Source of the DNA: Pedosphaera sp.
GTDB lineage: Bacteria > Verrucomicrobiota > Verrucomicrobiia > Limisphaerales > JADLHS01
Direction of reading: 5' to 3'
DNA length: 59,342 nucleotides
NCBI GenBank assembly: GCA_009695195.1
Contig: SIBJ01000018.1
Span: forward strand, 1 to 59,342
The translations under genes and the position numbers were made by a program. This document shows, piece after piece, positions 1-8,439 of the stretch (within the stretch, counting starts at the first letter, position 1; each line of letters starts with the position of its first letter). The notes under the pieces were generated by a model that saw only the letters and a program-made list of their open reading frames with translations, had not been told where the DNA came from and did no database searches.

Positions 1-2
1 AG

Positions 3-134
3 GTGCAAACCCAAAAGACACGCTGGACCGTGCGGCGCTATCAGCAACGCTTCGCCCATCGCGACGGCGGCCCCGCACGCCTCCAGGCACTGGTGTTCGC
101 CAAGTCCCCAACTGCCTGGCGCTTACCCAAATGA
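3..134 (+). CDS. possible C-terminal end of a truncated gene
   Basis: An open frame runs in from the left edge and ends at a TGA at 132-134, giving 43 residues that are basic and end in WRLPK. The beginning lies outside the window. I do not recognise a family and cannot exclude a chance open frame. A run of about 170 bases without a gene separates it from the next gene. Confidence 0.3.
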   Translation: MQTQKTRWTVRRYQQRFAHRDGGPARLQALVFAKSPTAWRLPK

Positions 135-305
135 AAAAATGCGTCCTAGCGCGGAGGTCTGCGTCGAAAATTAGCGTTGTCAGCTTGTCGCGCCGGTTTA
201 TTCTTCGAGCATAATTAACCGCTCCAACCGCAGCGAATCGCCGTGCCGATTACGGGGCGGGTGACGCTTCGCGCGGGCAGAGCAACCAATCGGGAGAACA
301 AAGTT

Positions 306-722
306 ATGGCTGTTGAAATGAAGCTGATCCGTTCGGGCAAAACTTTCACGGATTCTCAAGGTGCCGTCGGCGAATGGGCTGAGCTTTGGGTTGGTGCCAA
401 CCGTTACGACGCCCTTGAACGCGCGGGTGGATACGTGCGTTTGCGTTCGGGTAAAACTTACGAAGTGAAGTGCTACAAATCGTCGCGCCTCGGGCAGGTG
501 CTCAGTCCGGTCCATGAGATCAGGAATCAAAAGGGTGAAATCGCACGCATCCGCATCCATGCGGCATCGTATCCGCATCATCTGGCGGGTTGCATCGCGC
601 CGGGCCGCCGGAACGGCAACGCGAACGTCCTGAGTGATTCCAAGGCTTCACTCCTTCATATCTTCTCGCTTCTCGGCGGCTGGGAGGACGGCAAGTCCGT
701 CGGCAACATCACCATCAGTTGA
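306..722 (+). CDS. DUF5675 family protein
   Basis: A 138-residue protein resembling DUF5675, a family common in phages and scattered in bacterial chromosomes and sometimes linked to cell-wall or lysis functions. The family-like core is the second half: a GKTYEVKCYKS strand, then RIRIHAASYPHHLAGCIAPG, then an NxLxDSKAS segment, matching the usual IH...GCI..G...S pattern with conserved His and Cys. The ATG at 306 is chosen because the family match starts there and a GGGAGA lies upstream; an in-frame start at 243 would add an atypical basic stretch. No phage structural genes are nearby, so it is a lone copy. The enzymatic role is unknown. Confidence 0.65.
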   Translation: MAVEMKLIRSGKTFTDSQGAVGEWAELWVGANRYDALERAGGYVRLRSGKTYEVKCYKSSRLGQVLSPVHEIRNQKGEIARIRIHAASYPHHLAGCIAPGRRNGNANVLSDSKASLLHIFSLLGGWEDGKSVGNITIS

Positions 723-765
723 TGATCGAACGCGGGCCAGCGTTGGACTTCACGCTCCGTCCGCT

Positions 766-1200
766 TCAAACCGCCTGCAACTGGGTGGCTGGCTTGGGCG
801 CGCGTTTGCCGTACTCGAGGGTGAGTTTGTAGCGCAAAATGTTCAGGCAATGGATGCGATCAATCGTCGTCTTGCTGAGCCAGCCCTGGCAGGCCATCTC
901 GCCGGTGACGGTGGCCTGGCGCGCGGCGACCGCCCGGGTGAGCGCGTCGCTGAGATCGTAATCGCCGCAGCAACATTCCTGGTTCATGCAATCGAGGCGG
1001 AACACGGACTTGGCGAAATCCGGGTTGACGGTGTATTTGATCTGGCTGTTGCGGGTGACGCCTTGCGCGGTGAAGTAACCGAACTCCACCGTCAGCGCCT
1101 TCAATTCGCGGAATTTTTCCGACAGGGTGATGGACGCTTTGGTGCGCACGCTTTGTTCGAGGCGATAATCCGCGCGCGGTGAAAATCTTTGATGATGCAT
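766..1200 (-). CDS. conserved hypothetical cysteine-rich protein
   Basis: A 144-residue protein I cannot assign to a named family. It has a cysteine cluster (CMNQECCCGDYDL) near the middle and more cysteines downstream (MACQGW, HCLNIL), which could bind metal; that is inference. It lacks a signal peptide and membrane segments. The ATG at 1200 is preferred over a TTG at 1230. It converges on the DUF5675 gene with about 43 bases between the stops. The balanced amino-acid composition supports a real gene rather than a shadow frame. Confidence 0.6.
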   Translation of the reverse strand: MHHQRFSPRADYRLEQSVRTKASITLSEKFRELKALTVEFGYFTAQGVTRNSQIKYTVNPDFAKSVFRLDCMNQECCCGDYDLSDALTRAVAARQATVTGEMACQGWLSKTTIDRIHCLNILRYKLTLEYGKRAPKPATQLQAV

Positions 1201-1314
1201 AATATTTTGATTCAATTCCCGACCAAGCAACGCAGCATATCAGAAAGAACTCCGCCGTCTGTAACAATCGTCAGGAGATTTCACCCCTGCTTTGGTCCAG
1301 GCCAGCGGCGGAAG

Positions 1315-2958
1315 TCAGGGTGAGCGGACTTGATAGTAACGCTGCGGGAAGTTCGTGGCCTGCGCGTCGGTGAATTGATAGACGCCGGGCGAGAGCACCG
1401 TGGCCGGGCCGAGCACGGTCCAGTTGCTCGTCGGCAACGTGACGTTCGTCGCGGCGAGCACGGTGAAGTTGATCGGCGTGCTGTTCGTGAAATTGAAACG
1501 CAGCAGGCCATTGCTCACCACACCCGCGCCGGTGAGCACGGGCGGCGGCGGCGGCGCGGTGACGGTAACGGTGCGCGCGTTGGTGTTCACGCCGCCGAAC
1601 GCGTTGGTGACGGTGTAAGTCACCGTGTAGTCGCCGGTGAGGTTCGTGTTGACCACGCCGCCGGCGAAGGCGGCGAGATTCAAGTTGTTCAAACCCGCCG
1701 GCGCGATGGCCTGGCCCTGCCTCGGGAAAATTCCGGTGTTGTTCGTGCCCGCGCCCCAGATCAACAGCGAGCCGTCGGCCTTCAGCGCGTAGCTGTTGTA
1801 GTAACCGGCGGCGATGGCGACGACGTTCGTGGCGCTCGCCGGAATCTGCGCCTGGCCGAAATGGGGATTCGCGCCGGTGTTGTTCGTGCCCGCGCCCCAG
1901 CCGACGACCCGGCCATCCGCGTGCAACGCGAGGTTGTGATAAAGCCCGGCGGCGATGGCGATGACGTTCGTCGCGGCGGCGGGAACGTTGGTTTGAAAAT
2001 AGGAATTGAGTCCCCAGACGAACACGGTGCCGTCCGCGCGCAGCGCGAGGCTGTCGCCACCGCCGGCGGCGACGGCGAGAATGTTCGTGGCGTCAGCGGG
2101 CACGTTGGTTTGGTTGTAGCCGTTGTAACCCCACGCGGTGACGGTGCCGTTGTTGCGGAGCGCGAGGTTGTGGCGATCACCGGCGGCAATGGCGATGGCG
2201 TTGGTCAGGTTCGCGGGCGCATTGGTCTGGCCGGAGGCGTTGTCGCCCCAGCCGACGACGGTGCCGTTGGTGCGCAGGGCGAGGCTGTGCAATTCTCCCG
2301 CGGCGATGGCGAGCACGTTCGACGCGGCGGAGATGACGTTGGTCTGGCCGAAAGAGTTTTCGCCCCAACTCACGACGGTGTTGTTGGCGCGCAACGCGAC
2401 GGAATGATTTTGTCCGGCGGCGATGGCGACGACGTTGGTGGCGCTGGCGAGGGTGTTGGTTTGCGAATAAAAGTTGTCGCCCCACGCCGAAACGCGACCA
2501 TCGGCTTTCAGCGCGAGCGAGTGCGCGCGGCCGCCGGCGAGCGCGACGACAAACCCGCTCGCGGTCGCGCCGGGTTCAACGTAAGCCAAGCCCCAAGTGT
2601 TCGTGAGTGGATTCGCGCCGGTGAGCGTGACGACGGGTGAAAGAATTGCGCTCGCGAATCCGCGGCGCACGCCGGTGACGGAGTTGCTGGTGACGGCGCG
2701 CGAACGATAGGTGAGTCCCGGCGTGAGGCCGCCGACGTTGGCGCTGAACGCGACCGGGCTGCTGCCCGCGCCGAGTGCCGTGGGCGCGGTGGTTTGATCG
2801 AAACGCTGGCCGAGTCCCCACTCGAACCACGCGCTGGTGGCGACGCCGCCGGGATTCGCCGAGCCGGTGAACGTGGCGGTGGCGTTCGTCATCGTGGCGG
2901 CGGGGAGAGCGAGGCCGGGGAGCAACAGCAGAGCGAGGGTTCTGATGAAGTGGCTCAT
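1315..2958 (-). CDS. secreted RCC1-repeat protein with Ig-like and C-terminal tail modules
   Basis: A 547-residue exported protein. Starting at the ATG at 2958 gives a clean signal peptide (MSHFIRTLALLLLPGLALPA); the frame stays open upstream to 3057 but that part is charged and unlike a leader. An N-terminal fibronectin/Ig-like stretch is followed by at least seven RCC1-type repeats of about 48 residues (VVAIAAGxxHSLALRxDGTVxxWG), predicted to form a beta-propeller. An Ig-like segment (YTVTYTVTNAFGG) then leads to the tail ending RYYQVRSP, a C-terminal module common on Verrucomicrobia exported proteins. It is probably cell-surface or secreted; the ligand is unknown. Confidence 0.85.
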   Translation of the reverse strand: MSHFIRTLALLLLPGLALPAATMTNATATFTGSANPGGVATSAWFEWGLGQRFDQTTAPTALGAGSSPVAFSANVGGLTPGLTYRSRAVTSNSVTGVRRGFASAILSPVVTLTGANPLTNTWGLAYVEPGATASGFVVALAGGRAHSLALKADGRVSAWGDNFYSQTNTLASATNVVAIAAGQNHSVALRANNTVVSWGENSFGQTNVISAASNVLAIAAGELHSLALRTNGTVVGWGDNASGQTNAPANLTNAIAIAAGDRHNLALRNNGTVTAWGYNGYNQTNVPADATNILAVAAGGGDSLALRADGTVFVWGLNSYFQTNVPAAATNVIAIAAGLYHNLALHADGRVVGWGAGTNNTGANPHFGQAQIPASATNVVAIAAGYYNSYALKADGSLLIWGAGTNNTGIFPRQGQAIAPAGLNNLNLAAFAGGVVNTNLTGDYTVTYTVTNAFGGVNTNARTVTVTAPPPPPVLTGAGVVSNGLLRFNFTNSTPINFTVLAATNVTLPTSNWTVLGPATVLSPGVYQFTDAQATNFPQRYYQVRSP

Positions 2959-3071
2959 GTTACGCCGTGGCGGCCGTTCTGATTTCGAGATGAACCGCCG
3001 CACCGGGTTCACGTTGCGGCGATGCGTGGACATTAACCAGACGACCGACGATGACAAGCCCGATTAGTTAC

Positions 3072-3180
3072 GGAGCGCGGGCGGTCCCCGTCCGCAGCAG
3101 TTGCGAATGGAATGAACGACTCCAAATTTCCGAGTGACTCAACTTCCGAAGCCGCTGCGAGCCGGGACGGCTCGCGCTCC
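3072..3180. repeat. GGAG-headed inverted palindrome pair (copy 1)
   Basis: The left unit begins GGAGCGCG and folds into a GC-rich hairpin; the right unit is inverted, contains GCGAGCCG-gga-CGGCTCGC, and ends CTCC. The pair fills the gap between the divergent RCC1 gene and purN. It belongs to the GGAG family described in the findings. Confidence 0.75.
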
Positions 3181-3231
3181 GCGGCAACCGCAGACTTGCG
3201 GCGACGGTGCGACAGCGGCTAAGACTTGCGC

Positions 3232-3861
3232 GTGAACAGTGGAAAAATCTTCCGTCTCGGCGTGCTCGGCTCGGGCCAAGGCTCGAACTTCGCGGCCATC
3301 GCGGACGCTGTCGCCGCGGGAAAGATTGCGGCGGAAGTGGCGGTGGTGTTGAGCGACGTGGAGAACGCGGGCATTCTCGAGCACGCGCGGACGCGAAATC
3401 TTCCGGCGCGCTTCATTGCTCCGGGAAAATTCCGCACCAAACTGGATGAGGACGCCGAGCGCGCGTACGTGACGGCGTTGCAGGAGGCGAAAGTGGATTT
3501 GATCGTGCTCGCCGGTTTCATGCGCGTGCTCAAGGGCGATTTTCTCCGCGCGTTCGAGGGGCGCATCGTGAACGTGCATCCGTCGCTGCTGCCGTCGTTT
3601 CCCGGACTCGACGCGTGGAAGCAGGCGCTGGATCACGGCGTGAAGGTGACGGGTTGCACGGTGCATCTCGTGGACGCCGGCGTGGACTCCGGCGCGATCA
3701 TCGGACAACAAACCGTGCCGGTGCTGGATCACGATACGCTGGATGCTTTGCACGCGCGGATTCACGCGGCGGAGCATGAGCTTTATCCCAAGTGCGTGGC
3801 GTCGATTGCGCGCGGGGAGATTGCGGTGCAGGGACGACGGGTGGTTTGGAAGGCGGCGTAG
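3232..3861 (+). CDS. purN: phosphoribosylglycinamide formyltransferase
   Basis: GART of de novo purine synthesis: it transfers the formyl group of 10-formyl-THF to GAR in the cytosol. The 209-residue length is normal. Visible motifs are the substrate loop [11 protein letters not shown] near the N terminus, the formyl-transferase core [12 protein letters not shown] with the catalytic Asn/His, and [10 protein letters not shown] with the catalytic Asp. GTG at 3232 is chosen; TTG at 3226 is possible and adds two residues. No purine genes are adjacent. The stop codon TAG lies within the GTAG head of the following palindrome, so the repeat abuts the reading frame exactly. Confidence 0.95.
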   Translation: MNSGKIFRLGVLGSGQGSNFAAIADAVAAGKIAAEVAVVLSDVENAGILEHARTRNLPARFIAPGKFRTKLDEDAERAYVTALQEAKVDLIVLAGFMRVLKGDFLRAFEGRIVNVHPSLLPSFPGLDAWKQALDHGVKVTGCTVHLVDAGVDSGAIIGQQTVPVLDHDTLDALHARIHAAEHELYPKCVASIARGEIAVQGRRVVWKAA

Positions 3862-3929
3862 CGGTTCCTCGGCAGAGAGCCGCCAAATAAATCCCCAAAA
3901 GTCTGCGGCGGTCTGCCGACCGCCGCTAC
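3858..3929. repeat. GTAG-headed REP pair (copy 1)
   Basis: The left unit starts GTAGCGG with a hairpin around the loop GGCA. The right unit is inverted: GCGGCGGTC-tgcc-GACCGCCGC followed by CTAC. This is the same family as the palindromes flanking the RAYT gene at 32770. The left head supplies the purN stop codon. Confidence 0.8.
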
Positions 3930-3935
3930 GCTCGG

Positions 3936-4019
3936 TTACGGCGAACTCACGCGGTAGAAACGTTGCACGTTGGTCGTGGCTTGCGGGTCGGCGAATTGGA
4001 ACTGGCCGGAGCCGGGATC
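3936..4019 (-). pseudogene. orphan C-terminal tail of an exported protein
   Basis: Only 27 codons remain, encoding a tail that ends QRFYRVSSP, the same type of C-terminal module that closes the RCC1 protein at 1315. No related sequence continues upstream. Instead the stop codon of the nucleotidyltransferase gene sits at its broken edge (4018-4020). It reads as the stump of a larger secreted-protein gene whose body was replaced or deleted. Confidence 0.65.
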
Positions 4020-4689
4020 ATTGGCCCAGCGCCCCCTTGTAATCCGGCGGCGACTCTCCATAGCCCTGTCTTCTTCGGGCGCTGGCTGGTTCAATGATGT
4101 CGCGGCGAATATCAATGTCGGCACCGAACATTTCCCGCCACAACCGACGCGTGTTCTCCGGGTACCGGTTCGGTGAATCCTCGTCGAACGCGGGGCGAAA
4201 CAAGTCCACCGCATTCTGGAGTTCGTGCTGGAGTTCGGCGGCCGTGGGGTGGCCCGTCAGCTGGTGCGTGCGCTCAAAGGCTTTCAGGTCTTTCGCGTCC
4301 AGCCGGTCCAGTTTGCCAAGGAGGATGTCCAACGGGTGCGGAATGGTCAGGGTCACGTTGCCGCGCTGGACCGTCGCCGCCCGTTGCCGCCAGCGCGGGC
4401 TGGTGCGGAAACTCAATTCAAATCCCGGTTCGAGATAAAATCCGCCGTGCGCCTTGTCCAGTTTGGCCGCCGCGACGAGCGCCGACAAATCCTCGTCGTC
4501 GTCGGAAAACAAATCCACGTCGCCGCTCAACAACTGGCGGTCCACCGTGAGTTGGAGTGGCGCGGAACCGTAGAGCGTCAGATGAAACGGACGATCCTTG
4601 GGCAACGACGCCAGAAACTTCTGGAGCAATTCGCCGGCGGGTGTGGCCCAGTCAATTTCTCCCGTCCACCAGTTTTTGATCGAAGGCAT
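4018..4689 (-). CDS. nucleotidyltransferase-like protein (DUF6036/AbiEii type)
   Basis: A 223-residue protein with the minimal nucleotidyltransferase signature: LYGSAPLQL followed by SGDVDLFSDDDED, the GS...DxD arrangement that binds metal and nucleotide. This resembles DUF6036/AbiEii-like proteins, many of which are the effector half of two-gene modules. Further on, HPLDILLGKLDRLDAKDLKAFE fits the family's helical half. The ATG at 4689 lies inside the preceding small gene (38-base overlap), indicating translational coupling. The frame is open upstream to 4920, but that region codes for the partner in another frame. A toxin role is inference. Confidence 0.7.
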   Translation of the reverse strand: MPSIKNWWTGEIDWATPAGELLQKFLASLPKDRPFHLTLYGSAPLQLTVDRQLLSGDVDLFSDDDEDLSALVAAAKLDKAHGGFYLEPGFELSFRTSPRWRQRAATVQRGNVTLTIPHPLDILLGKLDRLDAKDLKAFERTHQLTGHPTAAELQHELQNAVDLFRPAFDEDSPNRYPENTRRLWREMFGADIDIRRDIIEPASARRRQGYGESPPDYKGALGQ

Positions 4690-4885
4690 GTTTGCGCGGG
4701 CCGATGCCCAGAAAGTAAAGCGCCTGTTGAATGAGCCGGTTGGTGACTTCGGGGTCCTGGCTGAGGCGACGAGCCAGCGCCTGCTCGCGCGGGCGTAGCG
4801 GGCGGGATTCCCGGCGGATGAGCAGACGCGCGGCGAGGCGCGACTTGCGCCAGGCTCCGTCCGCTCTGGTCCCGACTCGTTCCAT
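4652..4885 (-). CDS. small partner of the nucleotidyltransferase, possible antitoxin
   Basis: A 77-residue basic, mostly helical protein (RLAARLLIRRESRPL, then SQDPEVTNRLIQQALYFLGIG), starting at the ATG at 4885. Its 3' end overlaps the nucleotidyltransferase start by 38 bases. I do not recognise a named family. Size, position and overlap fit the first gene of a two-gene toxin-antitoxin-like module, but the sequence itself does not prove this. Confidence 0.55.
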   Translation of the reverse strand: MERVGTRADGAWRKSRLAARLLIRRESRPLRPREQALARRLSQDPEVTNRLIQQALYFLGIGPRKHAFDQKLVDGRN

Positions 4886-4935
4886 GCCGGAAAACTAGCG
4901 GAGCAACCGATGCTTTGCAATCCTCCTGAAAAAGG

Positions 4936-4969
4936 GTAGCGAATGCGGCGCTCTGCCGACCGCCGCTAC
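4936..4969. repeat. single compact GTAG/CTAC palindrome
   Basis: A short element bounded by GTAG and CTAC with the core GCGGCGCTCTGCCGACCGCC. It looks like a collapsed member of the GTAG REP family, placed between the small partner gene and hisG. Confidence 0.6.
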
Positions 4970-5054
4970 GGTTCAATCCCAAAGAAAAAGCTGTCTTTGC
5001 CGCGCAATACTTGGCAAATCAATCCCGCCGCGCGCGGGGCGCGCCGGTGAAATT

Positions 5055-5936
5055 ATGGCGAGTGAAAAGAAAATAAGATTCGGTCTGCCGAAAGGCAGTT
5101 TGCAGGACGCGACCATCGAGAAGATGGCCAAGGCCGGCTTCAACATCCAGGTCAGCAGCCGTTCCTACATCCCGTACGTGGACGACGACGAGTTGGAAAT
5201 CCGGCTCATCCGCGCGCAGGAGATCAGTCGTTATGTCGAGCACGGCTATCTCGATTGCGGCATTACGGGGCACGATTGGATCATCGAGAACGGCTCGAAG
5301 GTTCACGAGGTGGACGAATTTATTTTCAGCAAGGTCTCGCGCAAGCCCGCGCGCTGGGTGCTGTGCGTGCCGGAAAATTCGCCGGTGAAATCCGTCAAAG
5401 ACCTCGAAGGCAAACGCATTGCCACCGAGGTTGTGAACCTCACGAAAAAGTATTTGAAGAAGCATGGCGTGAAGGCGGAGGTGGAATTTTCCTGGGGCGC
5501 GACGGAAGTGAAGGCGCACGAACTGGTGGACGCCATCGTCGAAGTCACGGAGACCGGGTCGTCGCTGCGCGCGAACAAACTGCGCATCGTGGATGAGTTG
5601 CTCAGTTCCACGCCGCGCCTCATCGCGAATCGCGACGCGTGGAAGGACAACTGGAAACGGCAGAAGATTGAAACGTTGTCGCTGTTGCTCAAAGGCGCGC
5701 TCGAAGCCGAGTCGAAGGTCGGATTGAAGATGAACATCGCCGAAAAAAATCTGGCCAGCCTGCTCGCCAGCCTGCCAGCGTTGCGCAATCCGACGATCGC
5801 GAATCTCAGTCTTAAAGGCTGGGTGGCGGTGGAGACGATCATTGACGAGCACGTCGTGCGCGAGTTGATTCCGAAATTAAAAGCCGCCGGCGCCGAAGGA
5901 ATCATTGAATATCCTCTGAACAAAGTTGTATATTGA
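5055..5936 (+). CDS. hisG: ATP phosphoribosyltransferase, long form
   Basis: First enzyme of histidine synthesis: ATP + PRPP give phosphoribosyl-ATP. The 293 residues match the long (HisG_L) form, which carries its own C-terminal ACT-like regulatory domain and needs no HisZ. The N terminus ([18 protein letters not shown]) and the PRPP-binding segment [19 protein letters not shown] near residues 158-176 are clear. The regulatory domain spans roughly residues 215-293. No other his gene is in the window. It leads a co-directional run with the bS22-like gene and the TPR lipoprotein; histidine feedback inhibition is expected from the family. Confidence 0.95.
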   Translation: MASEKKIRFGLPKGSLQDATIEKMAKAGFNIQVSSRSYIPYVDDDELEIRLIRAQEISRYVEHGYLDCGITGHDWIIENGSKVHEVDEFIFSKVSRKPARWVLCVPENSPVKSVKDLEGKRIATEVVNLTKKYLKKHGVKAEVEFSWGATEVKAHELVDAIVEVTETGSSLRANKLRIVDELLSSTPRLIANRDAWKDNWKRQKIETLSLLLKGALEAESKVGLKMNIAEKNLASLLASLPALRNPTIANLSLKGWVAVETIIDEHVVRELIPKLKAAGAEGIIEYPLNKVVY

Positions 5937-5972
5937 CCCCGAAGAAATTCGGGGATGACCGCAAAGAAACCT

Positions 5973-6074
5973 ATGGGTTCACTAAAAAAACGCCGCAAGG
6001 CGAAAATCAACAAGCACAAACGCCGCAAGAAGTTGCGCTTGAATCGTCACAAGAAGCGCACCTGGCAGAAGTAA
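5973..6074 (+). CDS. bS22/mS38-like (AURKAIP1/COX24 domain) ribosomal protein
   Basis: A 33-residue, extremely basic protein beginning [20 protein letters not shown] and ending KKRTWQK. The length and the MGS..KKRRK..KKHRK-like pattern match AURKAIP1/COX24-domain mini-proteins, known as bS22 in mycobacterial ribosomes and as the C-terminal part of mitochondrial mS38, which sit in the small subunit. It lies 36 bases after hisG and 75 before the TPR lipoprotein, on the same strand. It is easily missed because of its size. The family call rests on pattern and length; ribosome binding is inferred. Confidence 0.8.
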   Translation: MGSLKKRRKAKINKHKRRKKLRLNRHKKRTWQK

Positions 6075-6149
6075 CGCCGCCGGGCCATGACGATTTCACC
6101 ACGCGAGCGGCCGGTTGAACCGGCCGCTGCGCGTGCTTTATTGTACCGC

Positions 6150-7835
6150 ATGAATCAGCGTTTCCGCTTTGCCTTGCTCGTCGCGCTCGCGACCGGATGG
6201 TTTGCGGGCGGATGCAAAACTGCGCCTCCCGCCGGCGATCGCGTGACGGTGGCTGGTGGCAAGCAGGTTTCGGCCGTCGTCGTTTCGGCGGAGAAAGCCG
6301 CGAGCGCGCATGCGCACTACGCGGCGGGAGTCTCATTCGAGTTGAACGAGCAGACCGACGCGGCGTTGCAGGAATTTCGTCAGGCGGTGCACGACGATCC
6401 CGATGATGAAACCCTCGTGCTCGAAGTTTCCCGTCGTTTTCTCCTGAACAAACAACCCGCGAAGGCGCTGGAGATTCTGGAACTGGCCGCGGCGCGCCCG
6501 GCGGCGACGGGCGAAGTCTTCGCCCGGTTCGGCGCCGTCCTCGCCGGCCTCGGTAAAACGAACGATGCCATCGCGGCGAATCGCACCGCGATCAAGAAGT
6601 CGCCGGCCTCGCTCGCCGGTTACCAGAATTTGTTTTATTTTTCACTCAAGAACAAACAAACGGACGAGGCGTTGAAAATTTTGGACGAAGCGGGCAAGGC
6701 CGCGGGCACGGACGCGGAATTTCTCATCGGCCTCGCGGACATGTACCGCAATTACGCGCTGCAATTTCCCACGCAACGGGAAGCCATCAATCCCCGCGCG
6801 GCGTCAATCCTCGAACGGGCGGAGGCGCTCAAGCCGAAGAAACCGCAGACGCGCCTCCGGCTGGCCGACGGACTCCATGCGTTGGGCAGGACGGAGAAGG
6901 CCGCGCAACTTTACCTGGGGCTGCTCAGCCAGGTGGACGATCTACCGCTCGTGCGCGAAGCCGTGCGCGCGCGCCTCGCCGACATTTACCTGCGCGGCAA
7001 CGATTCCAAACTCGCCCGCGAGCAGCTTGAAGCCATCGTCCGTGACGACCCCGCGAACGCGCAGGCATATTTTTTCCTCGGCAGCCTCGCTTACGACGAG
7101 AAGAAATGGACCGAAGCCGTGGATTACTTCAAGAAGACCATCCTTTTCAGTCCAAACTTCGAGCCCGGCTACTACGACCTCGCCGCCGCGCAGCTCGCCG
7201 CGAACAAGGCGGAGGACGCGGGCGAAACTTTGCGCGGGGCGAGAAAGAAATTTCCGCCGAAGTTCCTCTGCGAATATCTCCTCGCGATGGTCAGCCAGCG
7301 ATTGAAAAATTACGCTGACGCCATCACTCATTTCACGAGCGCGGAAGTGCTGGCCAAGGCCGGCGCGGAGAAAAACCTCACCGCCAGTTTTTATTTCGAG
7401 GCCGGCATCGCGCACGAGCGCAAAGGCGACCGCGAGGAAGCCGTGAAATATTTTCAAAAGGCGCTCGAACTCCAGCCCGACTTCCCCGAGGCGCAGAATT
7501 ATCTCGGTTACATGTGGGCGGAGAGGGGCGAGAACCTCGACCGCGCGCAGGAACTCATCGCGAAGGCGCTCAAGGCCGAGCCGAAGAGCGCCGCGTATCT
7601 CGACAGCATGGGCTGGGTGCTCTTCAAGCAAAACCAGCCCCAGGCCGCGCTCGAATACATCCTCAAGGCCGTGGAACTCAACGGAGAACCCGACGCCACG
7701 CTTTACGACCACCTCGGCGACATCTACGCTTCGCTCAACGAACCCGCGAAAGCCCGCGCGGCGTGGCAGAAATCCCTCGGCGTCGAGCCGAACGAACTGG
7801 TGAAAAAGAAACTCGCGGCGCCGAAGACGCCGTGA
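6150..7835 (+). CDS. TPR-repeat lipoprotein
   Basis: A 561-residue envelope protein. The ATG at 6150 gives a lipoprotein signal peptide with lipobox FAGGC, so Cys22 would be lipidated. The rest is largely TPR repeats (EQTDAALQEFRQAVHDDPDD; REEAVKYFQKALELQPDFPEAQNYLGYMWAERG; AALEYILKAVELNGEPDATLYDHLGDIYASL), a scaffold for protein-protein contacts, probably at the outer membrane facing the periplasm. It resembles TPR lipoproteins that assist envelope or polysaccharide machinery, but no specific partner can be named. It follows the bS22-like gene and precedes DUF2203 by 25 bases, so an operon is likely. Confidence 0.85.
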   Translation: MNQRFRFALLVALATGWFAGGCKTAPPAGDRVTVAGGKQVSAVVVSAEKAASAHAHYAAGVSFELNEQTDAALQEFRQAVHDDPDDETLVLEVSRRFLLNKQPAKALEILELAAARPAATGEVFARFGAVLAGLGKTNDAIAANRTAIKKSPASLAGYQNLFYFSLKNKQTDEALKILDEAGKAAGTDAEFLIGLADMYRNYALQFPTQREAINPRAASILERAEALKPKKPQTRLRLADGLHALGRTEKAAQLYLGLLSQVDDLPLVREAVRARLADIYLRGNDSKLAREQLEAIVRDDPANAQAYFFLGSLAYDEKKWTEAVDYFKKTILFSPNFEPGYYDLAAAQLAANKAEDAGETLRGARKKFPPKFLCEYLLAMVSQRLKNYADAITHFTSAEVLAKAGAEKNLTASFYFEAGIAHERKGDREEAVKYFQKALELQPDFPEAQNYLGYMWAERGENLDRAQELIAKALKAEPKSAAYLDSMGWVLFKQNQPQAALEYILKAVELNGEPDATLYDHLGDIYASLNEPAKARAAWQKSLGVEPNELVKKKLAAPKTP

Positions 7836-7860
7836 GCCGGGCGTGAAATCATTTTGACCG

Positions 7861-8244
7861 ATGGACTACCGCTTTGCGAAACACTACACGCGCGACGAAG
7901 CCCGCGCGCTGCTGCCGCAGCTTCGCGCATGGTTGAAGCGGCTCAACGAACTTCGCCACGAGCAGGAGCGCTTCGACAAACGCCTCACTTCGCTCATGAG
8001 TCCCGGCCACGACGTCGGCGGCGATCTCGTCAACCGTTGGATCCGCACGCTCGCCGAGATGCAGGAAGTCCTCCTAGAATTTCAGCGACGCGACATCCAG
8101 ATCAAGGACCTCGAACGCGGCCTGCTCGACTTCCCGGCCATCATCGGTGGCAAGGAGGTTTTTCTTTGCTGGGAATCGGACGAGGAAGACGTCGAACACT
8201 GGCACGATCTCGACAGCGGTTTCGCCGGGCGCGAGCGGCTCTAG
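7861..8244 (+). CDS. DUF2203 family protein
   Basis: A 127-residue cytosolic protein. The family pattern is complete: an N-terminal FxxxEARALLPQLRAW segment, a helical middle, then IQIKDLERGLLDFPAIIGGKEVFLCWESDEEDVEHWHDLDSGFAGRERL, matching the GLVDFPA...V.LCW..GE..I..WH...GF.GR signature. Function is not established. It lies 25 bases after the TPR lipoprotein in the same direction and ends in TAG. Confidence 0.85.
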   Translation: MDYRFAKHYTRDEARALLPQLRAWLKRLNELRHEQERFDKRLTSLMSPGHDVGGDLVNRWIRTLAEMQEVLLEFQRRDIQIKDLERGLLDFPAIIGGKEVFLCWESDEEDVEHWHDLDSGFAGRERL

Positions 8245-8267
8245 CTTTGCGGCGACGCGCCAAATTT

Positions 8268-8322
8268 GTAGGCGACGAGGCAACGAGTCGGCTTGGAAAT
8301 CACTCCTCACGTCGTGCCCTAC
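8268..8322. repeat. degenerate GTAG...CTAC palindrome
   Basis: Bounded by TTTGTAGG on the left and CCCTACAAA on the right, with imperfect internal stems. It sits between DUF2203 and the pseudopilin and is probably a diverged relative of the GTAG elements elsewhere. Confidence 0.4.
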
Positions 8323-8439
8323 AAACGGATTAGGACAGTCGCTGCGCCGAAATCCCTTTGGCATACCGCGATTAAACGCTTAACCTGCTGCAAGCCTGAC
8401 CGGTGTAAGTTTCTCTGGCGGGCTGATGTTATTGAAATT

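Noticed and set aside
306..722. Prophage remnant at the left edge
   Set aside because: DUF5675 alone is not enough; no integrase, capsid, tail or lysis partners are visible.
1330..2640. Long plus-strand open frame of 436 codons opposite the RCC1 gene
   Set aside because: Highly biased Arg/Gly/Val/Asp composition, no homology pattern, and fully explained as the antisense shadow of a GC-rich repeat gene. The same applies to 16437-17978, 19042-20607, 33669-35000 and 35228-36733.
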